Under the pieces are notes generated by a model. That model had not been told where the DNA came from. It did not search any database and saw only the letters and a list, made by a program, of their open reading frames with translations. A program made the position numbers and the translations under genes. DNA of 64,000 nt, taken from positions 15,817 through 79,816 of the forward strand of contig JBGSJV010000045.1 of the NCBI GenBank assembly GCA_041741535.1. Reading direction: 5' to 3'. Below, one piece after another: positions 36,371 through 46,632 of this stretch; within the stretch, counting starts at the first letter, position 1; every line of letters begins with the position of its first letter. The DNA comes from M30B19 sp041741535. GTDB lineage: Bacteria; Planctomycetota; Planctomycetia; Pirellulales; Pirellulaceae.

Positions 36371-36772
36371 GAATCCATCTCCCAAACGAACCAAATCGGT
36401 GTAGCGACCAAGATTATAACCCCGCCGCCCCGCGGAAAGTTTCGAACTTGACCGTTTTTCTTGGATCGATCAGCAGCATCCGACAAATCCAACTTCCTTT
36501 CACTCCCGGCAGAATAAGCATAACTTGCAGGCTTTGGCTATCTTCTCCAGCTACCCCAGCGGGGTATTGAGTAAGTGTGGGTCGCCAGTCCCCTGGCGGC
36601 CTGGAGAGATGGTCTATCGATGGGGTGCCGAGACTGCGCGAAGCCCCGCGACATTTCGAACATTTGTTGGTTCCGACGAAAATACCTAGAATCTGCGAAA
36701 CCTGGGCGACCTCAACGGGGTAAACAGGCTCAATGCGTGGGCGAAAAGACGGTTATCTATTGGGAGCGATTC
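36371..36772. other. Divergent intergenic stretch with a dispersed repeat copy
   Basis: About 400 bases between the BON protein gene (minus) and the 643-residue protein gene (plus). It contains one copy of the GTCGCCAGTCCC repeat at 36576-36600, also present at 8167-8218. No gene or clear promoter was seen. Confidence 0.45.
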
Positions 36773-38704
36773 ATGCGACTTGAATTTCGGCTGGCCATGC
36801 GGCGGAGCTGGGCCTGTTTGGGCATATTGATGTTGACCCTCGGCTTGGCTCCCAAAGCTTTTGCCCAAGAAGAAGACGAACTTCCGGCACGACCATCCTG
36901 TAATCGGATTCTTCCTGAAGAAACCGTTTTGTACTTCCGGATTCGCTCCATTCCTGACATGGTCGACCTGTATCGCAAGAACGGGCTCGATCAGATGATG
37001 GAGGACGAGCGGCTATCAAACTTGTGGGGCGACCTCTACAAAGAAGTTCAAACCGAGTACGACGCGCAGGTCAAAGGCGAACTGGATGATCTAGAGTTGG
37101 ACCAATTCCAAGACCTTTTTGTAGGCGAGATGTGCTTTGCCTTGGTCGCCAAACGAAGGCAGCCGATGGAAGGCGTCATGATCGTTGACGTCAAGCCGGA
37201 AACCGACACGGTGGATCGGCTTTTTGGTGTTGCACAGCGCCGTTTGGAAGAGGACGGAAGGCCAGTTGAAACCGACACGGAAGATGAAGTTGAGATCAAA
37301 ATCATTCGCACGGGCGAGGATCGCGATATCTTTCATTTCCGTCAACAAGATACATTGTACTTTGCGACGAACCGCGATCTATGTGCCGAGATGATTGCCA
37401 ATCTCAAGGGCAAGCCACTGGAAAAAACTCGGACGTTCTTCGAGAACCGCAAGTATCGCACGATCATGGGCCAGTGCCGCGTTGACAAAGATCATCCGCC
37501 CATGGCGACGTTCTTTGTCGACCCGATCGAATTGTTCAAGGCCGCCAGCCGCGGGGAACCGTTTGCTGCGGTTGCGACAGGTTTCTTTCCCGTCTTGGGG
37601 ATCGATGGTTTGTTGGGAGTGGGCGGAGCTGTCTTGCCGGGTGATAAAGATTTTGCCTCGATGAGTCATATGCACTTGTTGATGGCCAGCCCGCGCGAAG
37701 GCCTGTTGAAGGCCATCAGCTTCCGTTCGGGTGAATTTGAACTTCCCTTGTCGGTTCCGGAAGATGTTGGTGTCTTCATGGCAACCAGCTTTGACGTACC
37801 CCGACTTTATTCCGGAATTGAAACGATCTACAACGCCTTTAATGGGGACGGCAGTTTTGCCGAGCTTGTGGATCGTGGTAGTGAAGAAATCGGATTCGAT
37901 ATCAAGACGGATTTGATTGATCTGCTGACTGGCACGGTGATGTTCTTGAATTGGGGTGATAAAGAATCGATGGCCTTTAACGGCGCCAGCAACGGCTACT
38001 TTATCGAACTAAATGATGCCGAGAAGTTCCAGGAGACGCTGCAGATTTTGTTGGACCGCATTCAAGAAGAGGGTGGGGAAGAATCGAACGAGAATTTCTC
38101 CAAGGTCAAGAAGGACGGTCAAGAATATTGGATTGCCGAAGTTGCCCGCCGAGGCATGGAGAGTTCACGCGAGTGGCGACGCTCGCAGCTCGAAGAATTG
38201 GAAGATGCCGAAGAACGAGCCCGGAGACAGCGTGGACTAGACTTCGAAGAGAAGTTCACTCGAGCGCCTGTCCCTTCGTTTGGCTTCTTGGAAAATCAAT
38301 TCGTCATTACCGACAGCACCGAGTTGATGGAGCACTTGATCGACTCGCTGCAAGGCAAGTCTGCCAGTCTGAATGAGTCGGAGCACTATTCGGAGTTGCG
38401 TGAAAAGGCCGAGTTCTTGTTGGGCGGCAAGCAGCCGGCCGGGATCATGTACAACCGACCGATCAACCAACTGTCGTCGTTGTGGAATGCCATCACGAAC
38501 AAAGACACCATTGAAATGATGCAGGACGGCGTCAAGGAACAGCCGTTCCTCTCTCGCCTGGTCGACGCCTACGCGCGGAATCAGTTGCCTCCGCTAGATG
38601 AAATGAGTCAGTACTTCCGGACCAGTGGTGCAATCATGACGGACGATGCCACCGGCCTCCACTTCTTGATCTTTGAGATGAACAACAAACCCAGCGAGAA
38701 GTAA
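36773..38704 (+). CDS. Exported protein of unknown function
   Basis: A 643-residue protein. ATG 36773 is preceded by GGGAG and gives a signal peptide (SWACLGILMLTLGLAPKAFA) with cleavage after AFA; the longer frame to 36575 is unsupported. The mature part begins with ILPEETVLYFRIRSIPDM, a type of opening I associate with planctomycete exported proteins that keep two similar alpha/beta halves. Charged helical stretches occur at about residues 420-500 (many Glu/Arg). No catalytic motif was recognised. It is followed by a strong terminator at 38784-38811. Confidence 0.65.
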   Translation: MRLEFRLAMRRSWACLGILMLTLGLAPKAFAQEEDELPARPSCNRILPEETVLYFRIRSIPDMVDLYRKNGLDQMMEDERLSNLWGDLYKEVQTEYDAQVKGELDDLELDQFQDLFVGEMCFALVAKRRQPMEGVMIVDVKPETDTVDRLFGVAQRRLEEDGRPVETDTEDEVEIKIIRTGEDRDIFHFRQQDTLYFATNRDLCAEMIANLKGKPLEKTRTFFENRKYRTIMGQCRVDKDHPPMATFFVDPIELFKAASRGEPFAAVATGFFPVLGIDGLLGVGGAVLPGDKDFASMSHMHLLMASPREGLLKAISFRSGEFELPLSVPEDVGVFMATSFDVPRLYSGIETIYNAFNGDGSFAELVDRGSEEIGFDIKTDLIDLLTGTVMFLNWGDKESMAFNGASNGYFIELNDAEKFQETLQILLDRIQEEGGEESNENFSKVKKDGQEYWIAEVARRGMESSREWRRSQLEELEDAEERARRQRGLDFEEKFTRAPVPSFGFLENQFVITDSTELMEHLIDSLQGKSASLNESEHYSELREKAEFLLGGKQPAGIMYNRPINQLSSLWNAITNKDTIEMMQDGVKEQPFLSRLVDAYARNQLPPLDEMSQYFRTSGAIMTDDATGLHFLIFEMNNKPSEK

Positions 38705-39132
38705 GAAGTACTACCGAGCCCAATCGCGATACCGCGTCAGCGATCTCGGGTCTCAAATTCATCAACAATGTCCAAGTAAGCTGGAACCGCCGAACTTTTG
38801 TTCGGCGGTTCTTTTGTTTATGTGCACAGGGACAAAAGCGATTGGCTGCGCGGCCTGGCTGGAGTTCCGATCGTGCGATTCGTAGGATTGGTTTGAGGTT
38901 CACGGCAATGTTCAAAAGGGGTACAAATGGCGCGCGGGTGACGATTTCAAACGCGTCTTGTAAGAGTCGGCCGGGGGGGCACGATCGCCAACCCCATTGA
39001 TTCGACGGTAGATTGTGGGGCTGGGTTGTCATTAGTACGATGGGCAGTTCGTGTTCGCGCTGTTTTCGAAGGCTCATAGGTAGTGCCTCGCGAGAACTTG
39101 ATGAATAAATTTCTTTCCGAAAGGTCAAAACA
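38705..39132. other. Intergenic stretch
   Basis: About 430 bases holding the terminator at 38784-38815 and otherwise no recognisable gene, repeat or RNA. It presumably contains the promoter of the DUF1579 gene. Confidence 0.45.
38784..38815 (+). terminator. Intrinsic terminator
   Basis: GAACCGCCGAA (38784-38794) pairs perfectly with TTCGGCGGTTC (38801-38811), followed by TTTTG. It ends the transcript of the 643-residue exported protein. Confidence 0.88.
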
Positions 39133-39621
39133 ATGCAAATGCCCGAAGTAACAACCGAGCACCAATGGCTTTTGAAGTTGGTGGGGGATTGGGATTTAAG
39201 AAGCGAATGTGTGATGGGGCCCGATCAGCCGCCGTCGGTAATGGTAGGCAAACAACGAACGAGAGCGCTTGGTTCGCTGTGGACCTTGGGCGAAATGGAA
39301 ATGCCAGGGCCGGATGGCCAAGCCATGCCGTCATTGATCACCTTGGGGTTTGATCCCGCGCGAGGTAAATTTGTAGGCTCGTTCATTACCTCCTGCATGA
39401 CTTTCCACTGGCTATACGAAGGAAGCTTGGATGCCGAGCAACGCGTGTTGACGCTGGATGCCCAAGGCCCCAGCTTCTCCGGTGATGGCACCCTGGTGAA
39501 TTATCAAGACATTATCGAAGTTGTGGATGACGATACGTATTTGTTTTCATCGAGGCTCCAGAATCCCGATGGTACATGGACGAGGTTCATGCACGGGACT
39601 CACAAACGATGTGGAGCGTGA
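39133..39621 (+). CDS. DUF1579 family protein
   Basis: A 162-residue soluble protein of lipocalin-like beta character. Family signatures: LLKLVGDWDLRSEC near the N-terminus, a central LGSLWTLGEME, LGFDPARGKFVGSFI, and the C-terminal RLQNPDGTWTRFM with the His/Arg end. The length fits DUF1579. Function in the family is unknown; ligand binding is a guess. No signal peptide is seen. It is upstream of the MFS gene on the same strand with a 70-bp gap, so a shared transcript is possible. Confidence 0.82.
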   Translation: MQMPEVTTEHQWLLKLVGDWDLRSECVMGPDQPPSVMVGKQRTRALGSLWTLGEMEMPGPDGQAMPSLITLGFDPARGKFVGSFITSCMTFHWLYEGSLDAEQRVLTLDAQGPSFSGDGTLVNYQDIIEVVDDDTYLFSSRLQNPDGTWTRFMHGTHKRCGA

Positions 39622-39691
39622 GACATAACGTGTCGTCGCAGCGGCGCCCGAAAGCCCATGCTCGCTCCTTTTGAATTTGAATGTTGGATTC

Positions 39692-41194
39692 ATGATGACA
39701 CAGCCAGACACCCGCGACCAAGTTTCAACACGTGCAAAAACGTTGGCCTTGGTCGCGGCATTATTGGGCTGGTTGTTTGACGGTTTCGAAATGGGCTTGT
39801 TTCCGGTGATCGCTCGGCCGGCATTGCGCGAATTGTTGTCGACATCCACGGCCGGACTTGATGCACAATCGGCCGAAGAACTGGTTGGTTTGTGGAACTC
39901 GATCACCATTGCCGGATTCTTGGTGGGAGCGGCTGCTGGTGGGGTTTTGTTCGGTTGGCTTGGCGATCGCATTGGCCGAGTCCGCGCGATGTCGCTCAGC
40001 ATTTTGACCTACGCTTTGTTTAGTGGCCTGGGCGCGTTTGCCGGGGCGCCTTGGCAAATGGTGGCCGTGCGATTCGTCGCGGCGTTGGGAATGGGTGGCG
40101 AATGGTCGTTGGGTGTCGCCTTGGTTATGGAAGTCTGGGGCGGGCGTTCCCGTGCGTTATTGGCCGGATTAATCGGAGCGGCCGCCAATTTGGGTTATGC
40201 CGTCGTCGCCACACTCAGCCTGTCACTGGATGCGATGCGCCACACCTTGGAGAGTTGGGGGTTGTCCAAATCGTGGGTCGATTGGCGAGCTCTAATGTTG
40301 TGCGGTGTTCTGCCTGCGTTTTTGACTTTGTTTGTGCGCTTGTTTGTCCCCGAATCGCAGCGTTGGGAACACGAGCACAAAGCCGGTTCGACGGCCGGTT
40401 GGCGAACTCAGGATCTAATCGGCGTGCTGTTTGGGATTATTTGCTGCTTCGGAATCATCGGTCTGTGGAGCTACGAACTGCCCTTGTGGTGGCGCCTGCT
40501 GGGTACGAGCATCGGCTTGATTTTGGTAGCGATCGGTTATCTGTATCCCGTCTTTCAATACATGTTGCGCTCCGCCGAAACATGGCAACCCGCTTCGACC
40601 GCAGCACCCAACACCATCATTCGTCGGATGTTGATCGGAGCCATGGTCAGTGGTATTCCTTTGCTGGGAACTTGGGCTTCCGTGCAATGGGCCACCATGT
40701 GGGCCGACCAGTTGGCTGTCGGGCAACCGTCGGCCAAAGCCTACACCCAGTTGGTCTCGGCCTTGGGTGCGGTGGCTGGAGGATTTGCCGGCGCCGCCTT
40801 GGGAGCTTGGGCCGGTCGGCGGATCGCCTACGTGATCCTGTGTCTCGGGTCCTTTGCCACCGTATGGTTGTTTTATCAAACCAACACGGAATTCGGAGGT
40901 AGGTTCTTGGTGACCGTGGGCTGCATGGGAGGCGTTACTGCGGCATTTTATGGCTGGTTGCCGTTGTATTTGCCCGAACTGTTTCCCACCCGAGTCCGTG
41001 CCACGGGTCAAGGATTCAGTTTCAACTTCGGTCGGATCTTGGCTGCTATTGGAGCTTTGCAAACCAGTGCGATCATGCAATCGTTCGAAGGTGGTTACCC
41101 CGCGGCTTGCACCGCGATGGCATCCGTCTATTTCCTGGGTATGGGCTTGATTTGGTTCGCACCGGAAACCAAATCACAACGATTGGACGATTGA
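39692..41194 (+). CDS. Major facilitator superfamily transporter
   Basis: A 500-residue inner-membrane transporter with about twelve hydrophobic segments. The MFS loop 2-3 motif is GWLGDRIGRVRAMSL and the loop 8-9 counterpart GAWAGRRIAYV. LLGWLFDGFEMGLF in the first helix and PELFPTRVRATGQGFSFNFGR near helix 11 are typical of the AAHS/sialate-type organic-acid symporters. The substrate cannot be read from sequence. ATG 39692 (or 39695) is preferred; a TTG at 39671 would add seven residues. Confidence 0.88.
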   Translation: MMTQPDTRDQVSTRAKTLALVAALLGWLFDGFEMGLFPVIARPALRELLSTSTAGLDAQSAEELVGLWNSITIAGFLVGAAAGGVLFGWLGDRIGRVRAMSLSILTYALFSGLGAFAGAPWQMVAVRFVAALGMGGEWSLGVALVMEVWGGRSRALLAGLIGAAANLGYAVVATLSLSLDAMRHTLESWGLSKSWVDWRALMLCGVLPAFLTLFVRLFVPESQRWEHEHKAGSTAGWRTQDLIGVLFGIICCFGIIGLWSYELPLWWRLLGTSIGLILVAIGYLYPVFQYMLRSAETWQPASTAAPNTIIRRMLIGAMVSGIPLLGTWASVQWATMWADQLAVGQPSAKAYTQLVSALGAVAGGFAGAALGAWAGRRIAYVILCLGSFATVWLFYQTNTEFGGRFLVTVGCMGGVTAAFYGWLPLYLPELFPTRVRATGQGFSFNFGRILAAIGALQTSAIMQSFEGGYPAACTAMASVYFLGMGLIWFAPETKSQRLDD

Positions 41195-41538
41195 GCGACT
41201 GCGGTCGACTCTTTGGCACGCGTGTCTGCATTCGGGCGCGTGTGTTTGGTTCGTGGCGTCTCATGAAACTCCTGTGATTTGTTGCAAAGTTTGCTAGCTG
41301 GTAATAAAGGCAATGCTCGAATTTTTGGGCAATTTTCGCCAGTCGATGTACGAAACCTGGCGTTTTTCTTCACTAATCTGGTGTCACATCCCTGTGCGGA
41401 CTCGGGGTATCGGCAAGCCTCACGAGCTTCGTCAGATCGTGGATGTGTCTCGAGTCAGCCGTGCTTTATCGAAGATTGTTGCGGCTTTGCTGGTTTTGGG
41501 TTGGATGGCTACCAAGTCAGGTTTGGGAGTTTGGTCTC
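41195..41538. other. Intergenic stretch
   Basis: About 340 bases upstream of the large anchored protein. An 88-codon frame from 41313 runs into the next gene in another frame and is not accepted. No repeat or RNA was seen. Confidence 0.4.
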
Positions 41539-44490
41539 ATGAGTTTTACACTGCGAACATTGCTGGCTTTTTTGGATAACGCGCCGCTGCCGACCGAAGA
41601 ACGCGAGCCAATTCAGCGTGCCTTGGACCAAAACCCGGCCGCGCAAGAACTGGTTCATCGCATTCGAACTTTAATGGCCCAACCGCGGATGGCTAGTCCC
41701 GCGGTGGAAACTGCGGGAGTCCTCCAAGCCAATCAAGTGGCGGAGTATCTGGATGGCACATCCGAGTTTGACGTGACCAAAAAGTTCGAGCAGACTTGTT
41801 TGAAGAACGATGCGGCCCTGAGCGAAATCGCTGCCCTGCATCAGATTCTGACCGATTGGATTGATCAACCGACCTACATTAGCGATGAACTCCGGCAGCG
41901 TATCTACCAGTTTGCCGGATCGTGGGCCGAAACTCCGGATATTGATTCGGATACGCCTCGCTCCGTGGGCCGCGAGGCGATTCAAGCCGCAGCCAATCTA
42001 TTGCAAGTTCGCGAACTTGACCGGCCCGTCGATCCAATTGCTGCAAACCCGAGCAATTCTACGGAATTTACCAAAATAACGACCACAGACTCGTTGCCAT
42101 CGTCGATCCGACAAGCCGTAAGTTCCGCGATCGCTGCCAATCAAGCAACGCCCGCCAAGCCGGTGGTTCAAGCCACGAAAGTGTCGACCAGCGCGACTAG
42201 TTCGAACGCAACATCGGAGGAGTCAGGGCAGGGCAGTTGGATTCTGGCGCTATTGGTATTGGTTGGAGTTGGGTTCCTGTGGTGGAGTCAACAAAATCCG
42301 ACACCTATGGCGGGCCTGGCTCTCCATCAATCTACGGTTGATCAAGTCGATGTTCTAAAGGGGACCGACCAAGCGCTTCCGAGTGCCTCTGCGCAACTTC
42401 AACTCCCGGCACTGCCCTCACGTTCTCCGTCGGAGGATGCCCTCGCGTTACCATCCCCATCTTCCACGACGCTGCCGCCCATCCAACTTTCTGCTGGTCC
42501 GACGTTGCCTCCAATCTCGTTGGGAAGTTCCGAACGCTCGTTGCCCACCACGGGAGATGCAGCCACCGACTCGTTGAACATGGGGGCGCATGCAATTCCC
42601 ACGCTGCCAACACCCGTCTTGGAATTGCCACAATCGTCGTCGCCCGTGGAACCGAATTTGATTCCAGGCTTCGCGGAGCCGGAATCTATCGCGTCCAACT
42701 TATCGGCACCAACAACTTCCAATAGCGATGGCAATTCAGAACAGGCGGTTCGGCCTCATGACGGAAATGTCGACGCGTTCCCGTTGGCCGAAATAAAACC
42801 GACCGACCCGTTAGCACCAAGAACGACATCCACACTGCCAAACACCGCACTGCCAAACACCACACTGCCAAACACCACACTGCCAAGCGACACGTCCGCG
42901 CTACCAAGTGAGACCGCCACGCTGCCAACGAATCCTGCTGCGTTGCCTGCTAACCTATCTCCACTGCCAAGTAATGTCGCTACGTTGCCGACGAATCCTT
43001 CTACGTTGCCGACGAACTCCACGGCGTTGCCGCCGGCCGCCGTCTCACCTTCGGCACCCATCATTTCCGCCTTGCCACCTGTTGACGAGGAGGGGGATAC
43101 GTCCCCGCTAACGCTGGAACAAACAGCCAACGCACCGCATGAGGCTTCGTCAATGGTCAGCAATCCGTTGGTGCCCGCTCGGGCTGGCACTGCTCCTTCG
43201 AGTACCCTACCAGAAATCGATACATCAACAATCGATCCGGCACTTGGTGTAACCGCCACATCGGAACCCACAACCTCAGCACTTTTGCCGGCCGTAACGA
43301 CGCCATTGGTGGCCGCGCCCCCTGCGGATCCGTCGAGTTCATCGAACTTGACACCGCTCGAATGGGGCTTGCAAGTAGGAACGGTTGTGATGGAAGGGCC
43401 TGTGGGCGAACCGCAAGATGATTGGATTTTGGTGCTCCCCGGTGGACGTAGTCAACTAAAGGTTCGCAGCCCACGAGGGAAATCGTGGAACTTCACATTT
43501 TCAGGAGTCTCTCGCTATCAGTTGCAAGAAAAGCCCGATCTGCCTCAGTTGTCGGTCCAACGTTGTTTTTTGTTGTTGCAATGCACGAGCCAGGACGAAA
43601 CCTTGGAGATTCAAACGCCTAAGGGCAAGATGTTTGTGACCGCTTTGACACCCGAAGCCGAGCTTATATTCGAAATCCGCCCGTTTCTTCCGCAAGGATA
43701 CAGCGCGGCGAACACGGCACCACGTTATTATTTGGGCTGCCTTGGCCTCAGTGGTCGAGTCATGGTTGAACATCAAGATCGCGAAGTGGTTTTGTTCGCC
43801 AACAAGTGGTTGGTCGTGGAACCAGACGGGCATCAAAAGATCTTCGAAAAAGAGTTTCCCGCAGGGATTGCCGCGACGATCGAAGAATTAAAATCCGCCC
43901 AGGTCAATCCCGATGTGTCGGCGTTGAGCGGATTGGTCCAAAGCTCCGAGGGTATGGACGAACTCTTTAGCATCGCCAACGGCAATCATGTTCACGCTCC
44001 CCAGATCACTCCCGACCAACGCTCGTTGGCGGCCTTGTGGGGCTATGGGCTCGGGCAGCTCGAACCGGCGTTTACAGTGTTAAACGATCCAAGCCTTGAG
44101 AATTATTGGGATATTCATATTCAAGCGATTGCCTCTTGTTTGCAAAGCGACCCGTCGGCCAGCGGGCAATTGGCAACTGCCGCACAACGATTCGGCTTTA
44201 CTTCGCCGATCGATACACGATTTGTCGGCATCGATCCACAAACTATCAAACTGAGTCAGGTCAACGAGTTGATTGTGGATCTGGAACATGCTCAAGTGGC
44301 TCGCCGCGTGTTGGCACTCCACTCGCTCAAACTGCTAACCAACGAGACCTATGGTTACGATCCAACCGCTAGTACCGATTTGAATCGAACGGCAATCGCC
44401 AGCTGGAAACAATGGCTGGCGGATTCTGCCAAATCCCGCATCAGCATCAATCCTACCAATACTCTCGTCCCCAGCGTTGACCGGCAATAA
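41539..44490 (+). CDS. Large single-pass membrane protein with Leu-Pro repeat stalk
   Basis: A 983-residue protein of unknown function. ATG 41539 has GGGAG upstream and gives MSFTLRTLLAFLDNAPLP, an opening I recall from a planctomycete family in which it forms a small helical cytoplasmic domain (residues 1-~110). A transmembrane helix lies near 235-253 (WILALLVLVGVGFLWW). Then come ~350 residues rich in Ser, Thr and Pro with many Leu-Pro units (TLPNTALPNTTLPNT and similar), probably an extended stalk. A C-terminal ~370-residue folded region starts with a beta-rich FecR-like stretch (VGTVVMEGPVGEP). The FecR likeness is weak. Confidence 0.65.
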   Translation: MSFTLRTLLAFLDNAPLPTEEREPIQRALDQNPAAQELVHRIRTLMAQPRMASPAVETAGVLQANQVAEYLDGTSEFDVTKKFEQTCLKNDAALSEIAALHQILTDWIDQPTYISDELRQRIYQFAGSWAETPDIDSDTPRSVGREAIQAAANLLQVRELDRPVDPIAANPSNSTEFTKITTTDSLPSSIRQAVSSAIAANQATPAKPVVQATKVSTSATSSNATSEESGQGSWILALLVLVGVGFLWWSQQNPTPMAGLALHQSTVDQVDVLKGTDQALPSASAQLQLPALPSRSPSEDALALPSPSSTTLPPIQLSAGPTLPPISLGSSERSLPTTGDAATDSLNMGAHAIPTLPTPVLELPQSSSPVEPNLIPGFAEPESIASNLSAPTTSNSDGNSEQAVRPHDGNVDAFPLAEIKPTDPLAPRTTSTLPNTALPNTTLPNTTLPSDTSALPSETATLPTNPAALPANLSPLPSNVATLPTNPSTLPTNSTALPPAAVSPSAPIISALPPVDEEGDTSPLTLEQTANAPHEASSMVSNPLVPARAGTAPSSTLPEIDTSTIDPALGVTATSEPTTSALLPAVTTPLVAAPPADPSSSSNLTPLEWGLQVGTVVMEGPVGEPQDDWILVLPGGRSQLKVRSPRGKSWNFTFSGVSRYQLQEKPDLPQLSVQRCFLLLQCTSQDETLEIQTPKGKMFVTALTPEAELIFEIRPFLPQGYSAANTAPRYYLGCLGLSGRVMVEHQDREVVLFANKWLVVEPDGHQKIFEKEFPAGIAATIEELKSAQVNPDVSALSGLVQSSEGMDELFSIANGNHVHAPQITPDQRSLAALWGYGLGQLEPAFTVLNDPSLENYWDIHIQAIASCLQSDPSASGQLATAAQRFGFTSPIDTRFVGIDPQTIKLSQVNELIVDLEHAQVARRVLALHSLKLLTNETYGYDPTASTDLNRTAIASWKQWLADSAKSRISINPTNTLVPSVDRQ
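42828..42889. repeat. 15-bp tandem coding repeat
   Basis: About four units of ACACTGCCAAACACC encode Thr-Leu-Pro-Asn-Thr in the stalk of the large membrane protein; looser Leu-Pro repeats continue to about 43040. The near-identity at nucleotide level points to recent expansion. Confidence 0.75.
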
Positions 44491-44549
44491 CGCTAGAACA
44501 TGAGGGTACGTTTCGGACCGGTTCCGAACGTTTGAAACGAGATCCGACT

Positions 44550-46412
44550 TCAAGAACCTCCCAACTCCAGTTCTTCGACTTCGCCAGTCTTGAGCGGTGG
44601 AGTTGCGGTGCCGCCAGCATTGCCTTCATCCGCTGCTGGTCGTGGAGGTGGACCATTGTCTTCCGTAGGTGTTGACTCGGGGTTGTCTTGCGTCCCCGAG
44701 GTCGGCGGATCCTGCTCGGAAGGTGGTGCGTTCTCTGGAGTAGGCGGATTCTCCGGCGGTGGGTTGGTTGTCGGTGGCGTTCCCGTTGGGTTTCCGGAAT
44801 CCGTACCGGGAGAATTGGGAGTATTGGCCGCCGGTGTCGAATGATTCTCGCCATTTGGATTGGCTTCACTTGTTCCACCAGATTCACCGTTGCCTGGCGG
44901 ATTGGTGGGTTCGGTCGAGCCGTTGCCGTTTGTCACTGGTGGCGATTCGGGTTTACTTCCATCACCGCCACCTGTAGGTGGCAGCAACTCTAATTCTTCG
45001 AAGCTGGGTGCTATGGGGGCGTTCAGGTTGCCTTGTTCCAGTTGAGGCGGCAATTCTTCGATCGCGTCCCCTTCGGCTTGATCGTAGTCAGGCCGGGCTA
45101 GTGTTTCGCGTTCGGTGCCTAACTCGCGTTGGCTGGTGATCTCACCGACATTGTTCCAAGCCGTCCATTGTCCGATCGGCAGGTCCGCGGCGTAGGTGCC
45201 TTCCGCCGCCTTGATCCCATTTTCGTGCCACCAAATCCATTTGCCAACTCGCTCACCATTTTCGAATTTGGCCACCAATTTGCGATGTCCATTGTCATGC
45301 CACCAGGCAAATTCACCGTGTTGTTGGCCGTCTTTGTAATAGCCCGCCATGTGTCGTTGGCCATTGTCGTACCAAGCCTTGACGGGGCCCGTTTGAATGC
45401 GTTCGCCGGTGGGTTGATAGGCGGCCAAGCGTGCATTCCACCAATCGTCTTCCCCGGCTAACGTTAGCTTTGGCTCGAGAAATGAGACTTCACTCTCCGG
45501 TCGTTCCGCGGCGAAGTTATTGATCTGTTTGTCGATCCGTTGTCCTTCCACGAACCAGTTTTCCGTGAGCAATCGTCGCTCCGCGTTCCACTCTTGCCAC
45601 GCGCCATGCAATAGATCGTCTTGGAACGTCAGCTGACGGCGTCGTTCGCCATTGGGGTGCCACCACGTGCCCGCTCCATGCCGACGTCCTGCGCGATAAT
45701 TTAGCTCCACGACTTTCCGTTCTTGATCGTCTTTGATCAACCAGGAGCCGTTTAGTTTTCCCTCAACAAATTCTGCACTGGAGTGGAACGGTCCACGAAA
45801 TCCTTGGAATTCGGCCGAACTGAGCCACGGATGGTCTTGCTCCAAATGGGTGCGACGCCATAGGCCGACCATCTGTCCATTTTCGAAACGACCGCTGCCC
45901 ATCAGCTGTTGGTCCATGTCGTACATTTTCCAACTGCCATCGTTCATGTAGTTGCCATGTTGGTCCATAGCGACTTCGCGCTCGATCATCACTTGTCCGT
46001 TGGGATATCGCTGTGTGAGCAATTCGCGATTCTGTGGCTCGATCACCAAGGGTTTGAGCAAGCGGACGATGCCTTCGTTCTCGGTGCGATCTTGGCTTGC
46101 AGAGGATCCCGAGTCGGGCTTGGGTTTTGGGAGGTCCTCTCCGGCGGCGTCCTGCCGAATCGAAGCTCCTTGACTGGACACGGAAATCGTCGGGATCGTC
46201 AAGCGACTAGGAGGCGCGGTTGCGGTTGGACTGGACGAGGGAAACGAATCTTGCTTCTTGGATGTTGCCGATTGAATTGGACGCAACTCCGCCCGGTACG
46301 GGTCTGGCAATTGAGCCCAAGCCACGGTGGCGACCAGAATCGACAACAGGTTTCCGAGAAAGCAGGCGGCCAAACGCCGACCCAATCGCAAGGGTATGTT
46401 CGCTTCGTTCAT
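44550..46412 (-). CDS. Exported MORN-repeat protein with Pro/Thr-rich tail
   Basis: A 620-residue protein. ATG 46412 gives a signal peptide (LAACFLGNLLSILVATVAWA). The frame continues upstream to 46535 but without export features. Residues ~120-480 contain about twelve MORN-2-type repeats (for example YPNGQVMIEREV, YDNGQRHMAGYYKDGQQHG, HENGIKAAEGTY), as in YwqK-like proteins, which form extended beta sheets. The last ~150 residues are Pro, Thr, Asn, Gly and Glu-rich, probably disordered. The function is unknown; MORN-2 repeats are usually interaction or cell-surface modules. The convergent neighbour ends 59 bp away. Confidence 0.78.
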   Translation of the reverse strand: MNEANIPLRLGRRLAACFLGNLLSILVATVAWAQLPDPYRAELRPIQSATSKKQDSFPSSSPTATAPPSRLTIPTISVSSQGASIRQDAAGEDLPKPKPDSGSSASQDRTENEGIVRLLKPLVIEPQNRELLTQRYPNGQVMIEREVAMDQHGNYMNDGSWKMYDMDQQLMGSGRFENGQMVGLWRRTHLEQDHPWLSSAEFQGFRGPFHSSAEFVEGKLNGSWLIKDDQERKVVELNYRAGRRHGAGTWWHPNGERRRQLTFQDDLLHGAWQEWNAERRLLTENWFVEGQRIDKQINNFAAERPESEVSFLEPKLTLAGEDDWWNARLAAYQPTGERIQTGPVKAWYDNGQRHMAGYYKDGQQHGEFAWWHDNGHRKLVAKFENGERVGKWIWWHENGIKAAEGTYAADLPIGQWTAWNNVGEITSQRELGTERETLARPDYDQAEGDAIEELPPQLEQGNLNAPIAPSFEELELLPPTGGGDGSKPESPPVTNGNGSTEPTNPPGNGESGGTSEANPNGENHSTPAANTPNSPGTDSGNPTGTPPTTNPPPENPPTPENAPPSEQDPPTSGTQDNPESTPTEDNGPPPRPAADEGNAGGTATPPLKTGEVEELELGGS

Positions 46413-46632
46413 GGAGCATTCCAGCCGGAAACCGCGTTGGACCTCCCGCAAACTCACACGCCGGGTGGTCTCTCCGGGTCTCATCGGCAAGTCCAACTTC
46501 CGGCGCCATTTTGCCGTCGACGGGCACGATTGCAACGAATGAACGTTCCGCCGAGTGCCGACCGTAGCGATTTTACCATCGGTCCAGGTGGCGTAAGGGA
46601 CCGAACGAAATATTCCCCCTCATGCTTGACTT

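Noticed and set aside
41313..41579. 88-codon frame with AAAGG before its ATG
   Set aside because: It runs 41 bases into the well-supported 983-residue gene in another frame and has no recognisable fold; the downstream start with GGGAG and a familiar N-terminus is stronger.
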